This document shows positions 9,485 through 18,189 of a stretch of DNA of 64,000 bases, one piece after another (positions within the stretch are counted from its first letter, which is position 1; each line of letters starts with the position of its first letter). Origin of the DNA: Algoriphagus sp. A40 (GTDB lineage: Bacteria; Bacteroidota; Bacteroidia; Cytophagales; Cyclobacteriaceae). Both the position numbers and the translations under genes were made by a program. Location: the NCBI RefSeq assembly GCF_002002735.1, contig NZ_MUNY01000048.1:1-64000 (forward strand), given 5' to 3'. The notes beneath the pieces are model-generated. The model ran no database searches. It was not told where the DNA came from and saw only the letters and a program-made list of their open reading frames with translations.

Positions 9485-10174
9485 ATGAAAAAAACACTAA
9501 TAGTTATAGCATTTTTGTTTGGTGCCAATTTGGCTTATGGCCAAAACCAAGCAATTGAAAATTCTGAACCAAAAAAAGACAAATTCAGATGGGGTTTTAC
9601 CTTTCTAAATGTTTGGAGTAATGTGGAAGGCAATACACCAGATACCTACACCAAGCCTTCGCTCGGTGGAAATGTGAAAGTGGAGTATTTTCCATTGGAC
9701 TTTCTTGGTTTTACAGCAGGTGTCGGATATCAGCAAAGGGGATATGGCCTGACTTTACCAGATACTGGATTTGTAGCACCCTCTATGAATACTTATCGAA
9801 ATAGAATTCGAATGAATAGCGTGGAGTTTCCATTGGGAGTTATACTTAAGACTCCCAAGCCCCTCGGCGGGGGATCCACTTGGTTAATGGCCTCAGTCGG
9901 AGTCTCACCACTTTATATGTTTGAAGCCAATGATGTCTACTTAAGTGTGGAAGACGGTTTTCATGTTGTCAAAGATGTAACCAGTTCCTTCAACCAATCA
10001 GATATGCCGATTTTTGTATCCATTGGACCTGAAATTGACACATCTGCAGGGTTTTTTCAGGTTCAGTTAATAGGATCTTTCGGGACATCTGAAGTTTATT
10101 CCACTTCAAACAATCCGAATGGGTATTCCGGGAAAAACAAATATTTAGGATTTTCCATCGGTTGCACGTTCTAA
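9485..10174 (+). CDS. Outer-membrane beta-barrel protein, last gene of efflux operon
   Basis: The ATG at 9485 is chosen because it opens a standard signal peptide (KKTLIVIAFLFGANLAYGQ); the upstream ATG at 9461 overlaps the pump gene. The 229-residue product has alternating beta-strand patterns and ends CTF, as small Bacteroidota barrels do. It lies ten bases after the pump gene and before two hairpins, so it is cotranscribed. Its role in metal handling is unknown. No conserved motif allows a firmer call. Confidence 0.72.
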   Translation: MKKTLIVIAFLFGANLAYGQNQAIENSEPKKDKFRWGFTFLNVWSNVEGNTPDTYTKPSLGGNVKVEYFPLDFLGFTAGVGYQQRGYGLTLPDTGFVAPSMNTYRNRIRMNSVEFPLGVILKTPKPLGGGSTWLMASVGVSPLYMFEANDVYLSVEDGFHVVKDVTSSFNQSDMPIFVSIGPEIDTSAGFFQVQLIGSFGTSEVYSTSNNPNGYSGKNKYLGFSIGCTF

Positions 10175-10197
10175 TCTCGATTTTAGCTGAATTGACA

Positions 10198-10230
10198 GGG
10201 GCGGAATGGCCAATCTGGTACTTTCCGCCC
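10198..10230 (+). promoter_or_regulatory. GC-rich hairpin after the efflux operon
   Basis: GGGCGGAA (10198-10205) pairs with TTCCGCCC (10223-10230) around a 17-base loop. No T tract follows, so it is probably an mRNA 3'-end stabiliser or partial terminator ahead of the stronger terminator at 10308. Confidence 0.4.
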
Positions 10231-10307
10231 ATTGTCCAACCGCTTGAATGAGCTCGTCAAGAAATGGGTTTATCCTCCCGATCAAATTGCATGATTACTA
10301 TTCTGGA

Positions 10308-10342
10308 CAAAAGAGGCCAATTTCCAGCCTCTTTTGTTTTGT
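10308..10342 (+). terminator. Intrinsic terminator of the efflux operon
   Basis: CAAAAGAGGC and GCCTCTTTTG form a perfect 10-bp stem with a 9-base loop, followed by TTTTGTTT. This sets the right end of the metal-efflux transcript. Confidence 0.85.
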
Positions 10343-10492
10343 TTCAAAACTCCGTCTGCACTTCAAGCATTCAATTCAGGATTTTTCTAAGGGTGAGTCC
10401 AAAATGACTAATCTGGCCAAATTCACTCTGTCCAAATCTTGACCTATTCTATAATCCGAATTCATCAAGAAATTCCAACTGCAAGATATTTA

Positions 10493-11248
10493 ATGATTAA
10501 AAAGTCGATTCTTCTAATCTTTCTGGCCATTTATTATGGAGAAGTACTTTCCCAAGAGCTGATTCAGACCGACCGCCCAGATCAAACGGAAGGGGTTTTT
10601 GTAGTGGACAAAAGGACTTTACAGATCGAAACAGGATTTTTGGCCGGGAAAAACCAGGATCAAACATCCAATTACCTTATTCCTACTGCCTTGATAAAAT
10701 TTGGCCTTGCCAAAAATTTTGAACTCCAATCGGTAATTGATGTCATTAGCATAAATGGGAAATACGGTTTGTCCCCTGTTGCCCTTGGCTTCAAAGCCAA
10801 TTTTCTCAAGGAAAAGGGAATACGACCGGAAATTGCATTGATTGGAAGAGTCCAAATCAAGGATCTTGGTGGTAAGGAATATAATATCAACCGGACCCTT
10901 ACCATGTTTAGGGTAGCTTTCCAAAACACACTCTCGGACTTGGTCGTCCTGGGTTACAATGTGGGAATGCAATGGAATGAATTTGAAAAACCGAGTTATA
11001 TTCTTTCGGTGTCATCCAATTTCAACCTCTCCAAGCAACTGACTTTGTACACTGAACTGTTCAATTTCACCAGTGAAGATTCCTTTCTAAATCCCATTGT
11101 TGATTTTGGAGGTATGTATGCCTTCAAAAATCGATTCATTGTGGACGGAGCTTTTGGAAAACATCTAAACTCATCGAACAATCAGAATTATTATTTTACC
11201 CTTGGTTTCACAACTCGGTTTAAATTTCAGAAAAAGGATAAAAATTAG
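10493..11248 (+). CDS. MetA-pathway-type outer-membrane transporter protein
   Basis: Begun at the ATG at 10493, which gives a signal peptide (IKKSILLIFLAIYYGEVLSQ); the frame is open further upstream without one. The mature part begins ELIQTDRPDQTEG, the hallmark of proteins grouped under the phenol-degradation MetA-like family, followed by beta-barrel strands ending TTRFKFQ. 251 residues. Such proteins are thought to be outer-membrane channels, and the phenol label is historical. It stands alone, downstream of a strong terminator. Confidence 0.75.
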   Translation: MIKKSILLIFLAIYYGEVLSQELIQTDRPDQTEGVFVVDKRTLQIETGFLAGKNQDQTSNYLIPTALIKFGLAKNFELQSVIDVISINGKYGLSPVALGFKANFLKEKGIRPEIALIGRVQIKDLGGKEYNINRTLTMFRVAFQNTLSDLVVLGYNVGMQWNEFEKPSYILSVSSNFNLSKQLTLYTELFNFTSEDSFLNPIVDFGGMYAFKNRFIVDGAFGKHLNSSNNQNYYFTLGFTTRFKFQKKDKN

Positions 11249-11533
11249 GGGAAAACCACTTTGGGAATATATCTCATGCACTCGGTTTTAAAATTTTAAA
11301 CTTGAGATTTGGAATAATTTCCTTTCCTGACTGATCAAAAATTTGTTAAAAAAATGTGAAATGGATCGTAGGATTTGATTGGGGACTTCCCTGATTTCTG
11401 TTAAAAACTTCCTTCATAATTTTTAGGAGCTGCCCCCTTCGAAAGTGTCATTTTTAGGTTAATCTATTGAATCCTGTTGAAATCCATCGTTTTTCAGTTG
11501 AAAGGAAAAAACGAATTTGGCTGCATTTCTGGG

Positions 11534-11950
11534 TTACAGATCCTGCTCCCGCTCTAGCATAAGAATCGCTGCCTGTGATACAATAAAGTATTTTTCACCT
11601 TCATAGATTACTTCATGGGCTCCCGAAAGCAGGAAAATTGCCAAATCACCTTCTTTGGCCTGGAGCGGGACATATTTGACTTTTTCCTCCTGTTCCATCC
11701 AAGGCTCGCTGTCTTCTACTGCCATCGGAATCGGATAACCAGGTCCAGCTTTGATGATATAGCCTTGTTGGATTTTCTCCCTTTCCTGGAATCCTGGAGG
11801 AAGGTAAAGCCCTGATCCGGTTTTTTCGTTTGGTTTTTTTAAGCGTATCAAAACTCGGTCGCCTACTACGATCAGTTTCTTCAATTTATTTTCAGCTGTA
11901 AGTTGCATGTAATAGTCGTCTAATTCCAAGGAAAAAGAGCCAAGAGTCAT
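11534..11950 (-). CDS. GroES-like co-chaperone (Cpn10 fold), divergent
   Basis: Residues from about 25 on (KKLIVVGDRVLIRLKKPNEKTGSGLYLPPG) match the N-terminal strand and mobile loop of GroES, and the end (GAHEVIYEGEKYFIVSQAAILMLE) matches its C-terminal part. At 138 residues it is longer than GroES (about 95) because of an N-terminal extension and an insert around PWMEQEEKVKYV. The ATG at 11950 is preferred; an in-frame start at 12001 would add 17 residues. It lies 84 bases downstream of dnaK on the same strand and probably shares its transcript. No groEL is nearby, so it is likely an accessory paralogue. Confidence 0.75.
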   Translation of the reverse strand: MTLGSFSLELDDYYMQLTAENKLKKLIVVGDRVLIRLKKPNEKTGSGLYLPPGFQEREKIQQGYIIKAGPGYPIPMAVEDSEPWMEQEEKVKYVPLQAKEGDLAIFLLSGAHEVIYEGEKYFIVSQAAILMLEREQDL

Positions 11951-12034
11951 GATTCTGTGATCTTGATTCTTGGCTCTCAAAAGTGGAATGGCACCTGCCA
12001 AAAACAGATGCCACTTCCTTTAAATTCGCTTGGA

Positions 12035-13948
12035 TTATTTTTTGTCCTCGCTTACTTCTTCGTAATCAACGTCCGAAACCCCATCACCGGCACTGGACTC
12101 GGCAGAAGATGACTCAGGTCCTGGCTGAGCACCGGCACCCTGAGTGGAATTGTACATTTCCTGAGAAGCACCTTCCCAAGCCTTGTTCAAGTTTGCCATG
12201 GCAGCATCAACACCTTCAATGTTTTTGGATCCATGTGCAGATTTAAGGGTTTCCAAAGCAGAACTGATATTGGCCTTATTTCCATCGGAAAGCTTGTCCC
12301 CATATTCTTTCAACTGTTTTTCAGTTTGGAAGATCAGGCTGTCGGCTTGATTGAGCTTTTCAATTTTTTCCTTTTCAGCCTTATCAGATGTTGCATTTGC
12401 CTCAGCTTCACGCTTCATTCTTTCGATATCATCCTGAGAAAGTCCTGATGATGCTTCAATTTTAATCTTATGCTCTTTGCCAGTTCCTTTGTCCTTGGCA
12501 GAAACATTCAGGATTCCATTGGCATCGATGTCAAATGTTACTTCAATTTGAGGAACACCTCTCTGTGCGGGTGGAATGTCGGAAAGCTGGAATCTTCCAA
12601 TTGATCTGTTGTCTTTTGCTAAAGATCTTTCGCCTTGCAAGACATGAATGTCTACGGCTGGTTGATTGTCAACCGCTGTTGAGAACACTTCAGATTTCTT
12701 TGTTGGAATGGTCGTGTTGGATTCGATCAATTTGGTGAAAACACCACCCATGGTCTCGATACCCAATGAAAGTGGGGTCACGTCCAAAAGAAGTACATCC
12801 TTCACTTCACCGGTCAATACACCACCTTGGATAGCAGCACCGATCGCTACTACTTCGTCAGGGTTTACACCTTTAGAAGGCTTTTTGCCGAAGAATTTCT
12901 CGACTTCTTCCTGGATTTTTGGAATTCTAGTGGATCCACCAACCAAGATTACCTCATCGATATCAGCAGCAGTCATGCCTGCATCTTTCAAAGCTTTGAT
13001 ACAAGGATCCATAGATCTTCTTACCAATTTTTCTGAAAGTTGCTCAAACTTCGATCTGCTCAACTGTCTTACCAAGTGCTTTGGTCCAGTCTGGGTAGCT
13101 GTGATGTATGGAAGGTTGATTTCTGTAGAAGCAGAACTGGAAAGCTCGATTTTGGCTTTCTCAGCAGCTTCTTTCAGACGCTGAAGTGCCATTGGATCTT
13201 TTCTCAGGTCGATCTGCTCTTCGGTTTGAAATTCAGATGAAAGCCAGTCGATGATTACTTGGTCAAAGTCATCACCACCCAAGTGCACGTCACCATTTGT
13301 GGATTTTACTTCAAATACACCGTCTCCCAATTCAAGGATGGAAATATCGAAAGTACCGCCTCCAAGGTCATACACGGCAATCTTCATATCCTGATGTTTC
13401 TTGTCCATCCCGTAAGCCAAAGCTGCTGCTGTAGGCTCGTTGATGATACGCTTCACTTCAAGACCTGCAATCTGTCCGGCTTCTTTGGTTGCCTGACGCT
13501 CAGCATCATTAAAGTAGGCAGGTACGGTGATGACAGCTTCAGTTACGGTTTGTCCCAAGAAATCTTCTGCAGTGCTCTTCATTTTTTGGAGAATCATCGC
13601 AGAAAGTTCCTGTGGAGTGTAAGATCTGTCGCCGATTTTCACGACAACGGTGTCATTTGATCCTTGCTCTACTTTGTAAGAAGCATGTTTTTTCTCCTCA
13701 GAAACTTCGGAGAATTTCTTGCCCATGAATCTTTTTACTGAGGAAATGGTGTTGGCCGGGTTGGTGATTGCCTGACGCTTTGCGGGGTCGCCCACTTTTC
13801 GTTCACCGTTTCCATTGTCAAGAAAAGCCACGATAGAGGGTGTGGTTCTTCTTCCTTCGCTGTTTTGGATGACTACAGGCTCGTTACCTTCCATTACGGC
13901 TACGCAGGAGTTGGTGGTACCCAAGTCAATGCCTATAATTTTTCCCAT
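12035..13948 (-). CDS. dnaK: Molecular chaperone DnaK (Hsp70)
   Basis: Cytoplasmic ATP-driven chaperone. The 637 residues start with the phosphate-binding [13 protein letters not shown] motif and contain the second ATPase signature ([14 protein letters not shown]), the third ([11 protein letters not shown]), the hydrophobic linker ([13 protein letters not shown]), the substrate-binding beta domain and a helical lid. The tail [12 protein letters not shown] is the EEV-type ending. dnaJ and grpE are absent from this window. A palindrome about 90 bases upstream may govern its heat-shock control. Confidence 0.98.
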   Translation of the reverse strand: MGKIIGIDLGTTNSCVAVMEGNEPVVIQNSEGRRTTPSIVAFLDNGNGERKVGDPAKRQAITNPANTISSVKRFMGKKFSEVSEEKKHASYKVEQGSNDTVVVKIGDRSYTPQELSAMILQKMKSTAEDFLGQTVTEAVITVPAYFNDAERQATKEAGQIAGLEVKRIINEPTAAALAYGMDKKHQDMKIAVYDLGGGTFDISILELGDGVFEVKSTNGDVHLGGDDFDQVIIDWLSSEFQTEEQIDLRKDPMALQRLKEAAEKAKIELSSSASTEINLPYITATQTGPKHLVRQLSRSKFEQLSEKLVRRSMDPCIKALKDAGMTAADIDEVILVGGSTRIPKIQEEVEKFFGKKPSKGVNPDEVVAIGAAIQGGVLTGEVKDVLLLDVTPLSLGIETMGGVFTKLIESNTTIPTKKSEVFSTAVDNQPAVDIHVLQGERSLAKDNRSIGRFQLSDIPPAQRGVPQIEVTFDIDANGILNVSAKDKGTGKEHKIKIEASSGLSQDDIERMKREAEANATSDKAEKEKIEKLNQADSLIFQTEKQLKEYGDKLSDGNKANISSALETLKSAHGSKNIEGVDAAMANLNKAWEGASQEMYNSTQGAGAQPGPESSSAESSAGDGVSDVDYEEVSEDKK

Positions 13949-14379
13949 GATTATATAGATTTAGATAGTTGCATTAATTGTACAATCCCCTTTCTTCAAG
14001 GGATGTGCCACCAGAGAAATTCATCGATTTGATGTCAGTTTGTCAGTCAAACTGCCATGGTTTTTATGCAGGAAAAATCGAATTGTCACTTTTTGTGAAA
14101 ATTGTGCTGTCGGTTATGGCAGGTTTTGGAAAAAGTAAATTTCCCCTGCAACCAATTATTGGAAATTTGCATCTAAGTAGAAATGCAACTTTTTTCCTCT
14201 CCCCGCAACCGTGACCGTGCCAAATGGCTTTTTGTTATTCTTCTTGGAATGACGGTGATTCAACTTACCCGACATTTTGAGGTTTTTCCATCAATTTGGC
14301 AATTACTCAAAGCAATGAGTTCTGGAAGATTCTTCTTTTTTGGGTAAAAGCACTTGCCGATTTCCCTTATTTTTAGGTA
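13949..14379. other. Divergent control region between dnaK and the MOSC gene
   Basis: 431 bases without a convincing gene; one 78-codon frame (13978-14214) has no protein-like features. It must hold the promoters of both flanking genes. The part near dnaK contains a perfect 7-5-7 palindrome (listed separately) and several TGTCA/GTCAC words. Confidence 0.6.
14036..14054. promoter_or_regulatory. Palindrome upstream of dnaK, possible operator
   Basis: CAGTTTG - TCAGT - CAAACTG is a perfect inverted repeat of seven bases with a five-base spacer, centred about 97 bases before the dnaK start codon. It is not a CIRCE element, which has a different sequence and a nine-base spacer. Its position suits a regulator binding site for the chaperone operon; the regulator is unknown. 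Confidence 0.4.
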
Positions 14380-15189
14380 ATGGAAAAGAAGCTAATTGTA
14401 CAGGATATTTTTATTTATCCCATTAAATCGCTCGGTGGAATTCGGCTTTCCGAAGCAATAGTAGAGGAAAAAGGCTTCCGGTACGACAGGCGCTGGATGT
14501 TGGTTGATGAGGAAGGTGTATTTGTGACACAGCGCGAATACCCACAATTGGCTTTATTGGAGGTCACATTGGGAAAGGATGTACTGGTGGTTTCTCACAA
14601 AATGGATCAGGAAAAATCGGTTAGAATCCCTTTTGAATTGGCAGTCGGTCCGGAATTGATGGTAACAATTTGGGATGATCAGGTTTTGGCCAAAACTGTC
14701 GATCCTGAGCTTGATCAATGGTTTTCCGATTTTTTAGGATTCAGGGTGAGTCTGGTCATGATGCCAGAATCCACGCATCGAAAGGTCAATCCAAAATATG
14801 CCGTCCATTCAGAATCTGTCAGCTTTGCAGATGGCATGCCTTATTTGCTGATCGGTCAAGAATCGCTGAATGACCTAAATTCCCGCTTGGAAAACCAGGT
14901 ACCCATGAACAGATTCAGGCCCAATATTGTCTTTTCGGGCGGAAGTCCGTATTTGGAAGATTCCCTAAGCAAAATCAAAATTGGTGAGTTGGAATTTCAG
15001 ATTGTAAAGCCCTGTGCGCGCTGTGTGATGACGACTGTGGATCAGGAACATGGTGTCAAAGGAAAAGAACCGTTAAAGACACTTTCGACTTACAGGACTT
15101 TGAATGGCAAGGTTTATTTTGGTCAAAACGTCGTGGCGCTTCAATCCGGTAAAATCAGGATCGGTGATGTGATTTTACCGCAGGATTGA
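14380..15189 (+). CDS. MOSC domain-containing protein with N-terminal beta-barrel
   Basis: 269 residues with the MOSC-N beta-barrel (IFIYPIKSLGG at 9-19, RRWMLVDEEG, FVTQREYPQLALL) followed by a MOSC sulfur-carrier domain. The conserved Cys sits in VKPCARCVMTTVDQ, the place of the molybdenum-ligating Cys of mARC/YcbX enzymes. Relatives bind molybdenum cofactor and reduce N-hydroxylated compounds. There is no ferredoxin domain at the C-terminus, unlike YcbX, so electrons must come from a separate partner. It is a single gene, divergent from dnaK. Confidence 0.87.
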   Translation: MEKKLIVQDIFIYPIKSLGGIRLSEAIVEEKGFRYDRRWMLVDEEGVFVTQREYPQLALLEVTLGKDVLVVSHKMDQEKSVRIPFELAVGPELMVTIWDDQVLAKTVDPELDQWFSDFLGFRVSLVMMPESTHRKVNPKYAVHSESVSFADGMPYLLIGQESLNDLNSRLENQVPMNRFRPNIVFSGGSPYLEDSLSKIKIGELEFQIVKPCARCVMTTVDQEHGVKGKEPLKTLSTYRTLNGKVYFGQNVVALQSGKIRIGDVILPQD

Positions 15190-15239
15190 AATCAGAAATC
15201 AGGTCGTTTTTGGAATTTTAATCAACCGCTTTCAAAGCA

Positions 15240-15272
15240 AAAAGCTGTCCGAAATTGATCCGAACAGCTTTT
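15240..15272. terminator. Shared terminator hairpin between convergent genes
   Basis: AAAAGCTGT (15240-15248) pairs with ACAGCTTTT (15264-15272); the stem continues inward with one mismatch. It lies between the ends of the MOSC gene and hemE, has A/T-rich arms, and can act in both directions. Confidence 0.7.
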
Positions 15273-15317
15273 CGTGCATTTTTAGTAATACTTCTTTTCT
15301 GAAAGAAGCTTCTTGAA

Positions 15318-16343
15318 TTACCTAAACTCCTTTACGGTCCCAATGAAGACTTTAACCATTTCCGGATCAATATCCGGGTACACACCGTGACCGAGATTGG
15401 CAATATGTCTGGAACCGCGGAACTGCTCCATCATTTTGATTGTGGCAGCTCGAACCTGATCAGGATTTCCATAAAGTGCCGCCGGATCGAGGTTGCCCTG
15501 AAGTGTTTTGTTTGGTCCGACCAGTTTTCTGGATTCTTCAATTCCCATATTCCAGTCCAGTCCGATGGTTTCGCAATTGAGCTGTCCCATTTCTTCCCTG
15601 GCGAAAAAGGCCCCTTTTGCAAAAACTGTCACTGGTGCTTCAGTGATTGCATCACAGATCTGAGAGATGTAGTTAAGCGAAAATTCCTGGTATTGCTTTG
15701 GTCCCAAAATCCCCGCCCAACTGTCAAATATCTGCACCAGATCTGCCCCTGCACGGATTTGAGCTTTGAGGTAGTTGATTGTAGAATCGGTAATCAGCTG
15801 TAAAAGTTTGTGCGAGAAAACAGGATCCCGATAGAGCATCTCCCTTGATTTGGAGAAAGTCTTGCTGCCGCTGCCTTCGACCATGTAGGCAAAAATCGTC
15901 CAGGGTGCGCCTGCAAAACCGATCAAGGGGACTCTTCCGTTAAGTGCTTTTTTGGTGATTTGGATTGCATCAATGACGTACTTGAGATCATTGTCCCCGT
16001 CTGCAACTCTCAGTTTCTTCAAATCCGACATGCTGCGGACGGTATTGGGAAACCAAGGACCGCGCTTTTCTACCATTTCGTATGGCAAACCCATCGCCTC
16101 GGGGATGACCAGAATATCCGAAAAAATAATCGCCGCATCGACTCCCAAGATATCAACTGGTTGGATAGTGACTTCGGAGGCAAGTTCAGGGGTTTGAGCA
16201 AGTTCTATGAAACCGCTGACCGACTCACGTACCGCACGATATTCCGGAAGTATTCTTCCGGCCTGCCTCATTAGCCATACCGGAGTTCTTTCAGTCTTTT
16301 CACCTCTGGCTGCACGGAGCAGCAGATCGTTTTTAAGTTGCAT
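15318..16343 (-). CDS. hemE: Uroporphyrinogen decarboxylase
   Basis: Converts uroporphyrinogen III to coproporphyrinogen III in heme synthesis. The 341-residue protein carries the N-terminal signature [18 protein letters not shown] (Arg pair binding substrate carboxylates) and the second conserved [16 protein letters not shown] stretch, at the standard length. The gene stands alone, away from hemC (49873), so the heme genes are scattered. Its ATG lies only four bases from an exact TATCTTTG -7 box, which implies a very short or leaderless mRNA. Confidence 0.97.
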   Translation of the reverse strand: MQLKNDLLLRAARGEKTERTPVWLMRQAGRILPEYRAVRESVSGFIELAQTPELASEVTIQPVDILGVDAAIIFSDILVIPEAMGLPYEMVEKRGPWFPNTVRSMSDLKKLRVADGDNDLKYVIDAIQITKKALNGRVPLIGFAGAPWTIFAYMVEGSGSKTFSKSREMLYRDPVFSHKLLQLITDSTINYLKAQIRAGADLVQIFDSWAGILGPKQYQEFSLNYISQICDAITEAPVTVFAKGAFFAREEMGQLNCETIGLDWNMGIEESRKLVGPNKTLQGNLDPAALYGNPDQVRAATIKMMEQFRGSRHIANLGHGVYPDIDPEMVKVFIGTVKEFR

Positions 16344-16347
16344 GGCG

Positions 16348-16355
16348 CAAAGATA
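16348..16355 (-). promoter_or_regulatory. -7 box directly before hemE
   Basis: Read on the minus strand this is TATCTTTG, an exact TAnnTTTG match. Only four bases separate it from the hemE ATG. No clear TTTG was found at the expected -33 distance. Confidence 0.4.
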
Positions 16356-16399
16356 AGGACCAAATTATTTTTGGCAGAATTGGATAAAAATAAAAAAAA

Positions 16400-16423
16400 C
16401 AAAGCCCGGAACCCCGAGCTTTG
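16400..16423 (-). terminator. Terminator of the collagen-like lipoprotein gene
   Basis: CAAAGCCCGG and CCGAGCTTTG form a 10-position stem with one mismatch and a four-base loop. On the minus strand it is followed by a run of eight T and then ATTTTT. Confidence 0.8.
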
Positions 16424-16467
16424 CATGTGGATATTAGTTGGTTTACTCTTGAAATTATCAGATGGTA

Positions 16468-16983
16468 TTAAATTCTTTGAAAGTCCTCGTCTGTAATGCC
16501 GAGCATTTTGGTGACTGCGTCATAGTTAGAATAGTCAATTCTTCCCGATGGCAAATCCGATGGGACAACAATTATTCTGAAGATTTGATCGGTGGCCCAT
16601 TGGGCGGGCAAAATGGAGCGATCTATTGCACCATCCAGAAATATTGAATAGTCATCTATTGTGAAGTCAAAATTATACATCAAAACGCCTTCGTTAAAAA
16701 AGTAGGTTTGGGGCAATAATCTCCAAACATCCCGACCATTGTCTATTGCCGATAAGCGATAAACAAGTACTGCATCGCCATCTACCAGTTTTTCAGGAAA
16801 AGTGTTAATCTTCATGTAGTCATTGGCTTCACTGAAGTCAATTTCTACTTCATAGGTATTGCCGACGATCACGATCCCAGGTTCACCCTGCGGACCTTCA
16901 GGTCCAATTGGGCCTTCAGGCCCTTCACAAGCTTGAAAGGCTGCCAGGCCAATCAGTGCAAAAATGGTAAGTATCTTCTTCAT
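16468..16983 (-). CDS. Lipoprotein with collagen-like Gly-x-Pro repeats
   Basis: 171 residues. The signal peptide ends in a lipobox with Cys19, immediately followed by collagen-type triplets at about 21-35 (GPEGPIGPEGPQGEPG), then a compact domain without a known motif (TYEVEIDFSEANDYM onward). Lipoproteins with this short collagen-like spacer are frequent in Bacteroidota; the spacer probably holds the domain away from the membrane. Function unknown. It has its own terminator, so it is likely monocistronic or the last gene of the 18157-16468 run. Confidence 0.75.
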   Translation of the reverse strand: MKKILTIFALIGLAAFQACEGPEGPIGPEGPQGEPGIVIVGNTYEVEIDFSEANDYMKINTFPEKLVDGDAVLVYRLSAIDNGRDVWRLLPQTYFFNEGVLMYNFDFTIDDYSIFLDGAIDRSILPAQWATDQIFRIIVVPSDLPSGRIDYSNYDAVTKMLGITDEDFQRI

Positions 16984-17056
16984 GAAACAGAGTTTTCTTT
17001 TTTCCTTTCACGGCAGGTTTCATGCCAAGGTTGGTTAAGAATCCTTAATATTTCAT

Positions 17057-17569
17057 TTACTTAATCGGTGCGACCACCACTACCTCTTTATCGCTTATGA
17101 TTTTATCAATAAAAAGTCCGGTTAAGGTGAGGTTGTTTTCCTTTGCAAAATCTTCAATTTTTGCCTTTACTTTTTCGGGACCGGGCATCACCCATTTACT
17201 GGCTTTGATCGTTGCCAAAATATACCTGCTTTCAGAAAAGGACTTGGACTCCATGCCCACGGGTGCAAAGGGCAAATCCAAACCTACAAAAACTTCCATG
17301 GTGTCCAGTTTCCCGGCGGGTTCCTGGAAGTATATTGTATGGATTTTCTTTCCTGGATTCAGAGACAAAAGGGTTTCAAAGTACTGAAATGTTTCACCCA
17401 GTTCTTTGTCTTGAGGAATTCCTTTAAAAGTTTTACCGGCAAGTGTCGGCGGGGTTTTGTCCACAATTTCTACCAAAATGGGGTTATTCCCCCCAAGTCG
17501 GTCAAAAGCAATATAAGCTAGGGTAAATAAGCCCAACAAAACAGCAAAAGCAATCCCGATTTTTTTCAT
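17057..17569 (-). CDS. Membrane-anchored protein with a possible GyrI-like domain
   Basis: The ATG at 17569 is preferred; a GTG one codon earlier is also in frame. 170 residues: an N-terminal transmembrane anchor (about 2-22), then a soluble part. Its second half (ILATIKASKWVMPGPEKVKAKIEDFAKENNLTLTG in outline, ending VVVVAPIK) has the spacing and the ending of GyrI-like small-molecule-binding domains, but similarity is faint and I hold this loosely. It starts three bases after the stop codon of the upstream beta-barrel gene, so the two are cotranscribed. Confidence 0.62.
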   Translation of the reverse strand: MKKIGIAFAVLLGLFTLAYIAFDRLGGNNPILVEIVDKTPPTLAGKTFKGIPQDKELGETFQYFETLLSLNPGKKIHTIYFQEPAGKLDTMEVFVGLDLPFAPVGMESKSFSESRYILATIKASKWVMPGPEKVKAKIEDFAKENNLTLTGLFIDKIISDKEVVVVAPIK

Positions 17570-17572
17570 CAC

Positions 17573-18157
17573 TTAAAATAGATATCTGACTCCGATACCC
17601 CCTTGACCTTTGATATTAATGCGGTCAATCAATTCCAAAAACATCCCAACTTCAAGGAAAATACTGATTGGGGTTTCATCAAAATAGTATTCAGCCCCGG
17701 CAAACACTTCCGGACCAAAGTCGAAATTTGTTCGTTCTTCTCGCATCATGGTTTCTGGTATTCCGGGGTTACTTTGGATATAAGTATAATCCACATTGGT
17801 AGTTCTAACTTGTATCCCAGCACCGCCATATCCTAAAAGGTAGCCCTGGGTGATTTCAAACACATCCGTGATGTCTTCATGAAGAGCCATTCGGAAATTT
17901 ATTGAAACGCCCTTGTTTGCAGAATGTCCCTGGTAAAAAGCATTGGAAGACGGTGGATTGTTTTCAAAATCCTTTCTATAGTAATCAGAACCATTTACTC
18001 CTGCGCCTCCAAGCATCACCTCATAGGAAAGATAATCTTCTATAAAGTCTTTGTAGGTGAGCGAAAGGGGTTCGCCTAGTCTGATTCCTGCGCCTCTTTC
18101 CTGGGCAAACCCAAGGATTGGTAGAAGTAGGAAAAGCAATGAAATTCGGTATTTCAC
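17573..18157 (-). CDS. Small outer-membrane beta-barrel protein
   Basis: 194 residues starting with GTG, a signal peptide (KYRISLLFLLLPILGFAQ) and then strand-like alternation with many Gly and aromatic residues, ending in IGVRYLF as barrel proteins do. Function unknown. It directly precedes the anchored GyrI-like gene in the same transcript. A role in the same envelope process is inferred only from this arrangement. Confidence 0.65.
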   Translation of the reverse strand: MKYRISLLFLLLPILGFAQERGAGIRLGEPLSLTYKDFIEDYLSYEVMLGGAGVNGSDYYRKDFENNPPSSNAFYQGHSANKGVSINFRMALHEDITDVFEITQGYLLGYGGAGIQVRTTNVDYTYIQSNPGIPETMMREERTNFDFGPEVFAGAEYYFDETPISIFLEVGMFLELIDRINIKGQGGIGVRYLF

Positions 18158-18189
18158 TTGAATCTATTTTGGTTTAAAACTGATAAGAC

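Noticed and set aside
10248..10442. A 64-codon frame downstream of the efflux operon
   Set aside because: It runs through the strong terminator at 10308-10342 and has no protein-like features.
11249..11533. Gap between the MetA-type gene and the GroES-like gene as an RNA gene
   Set aside because: It contains only an AT palindrome (11287-11300) and a short ATCTCA/TGAGAT repeat; no promoter-terminator pair or stable structure was visible.
13978..14214. A 78-codon frame between dnaK and the MOSC gene
   Set aside because: No similarity, unusual composition, and it spans the dnaK control palindrome. More likely non-coding.
15952..16274. Overlapping frames opposite hemE
   Set aside because: Two overlapping plus-strand frames without any motif; hemE on the minus strand is certain, so these are shadows.
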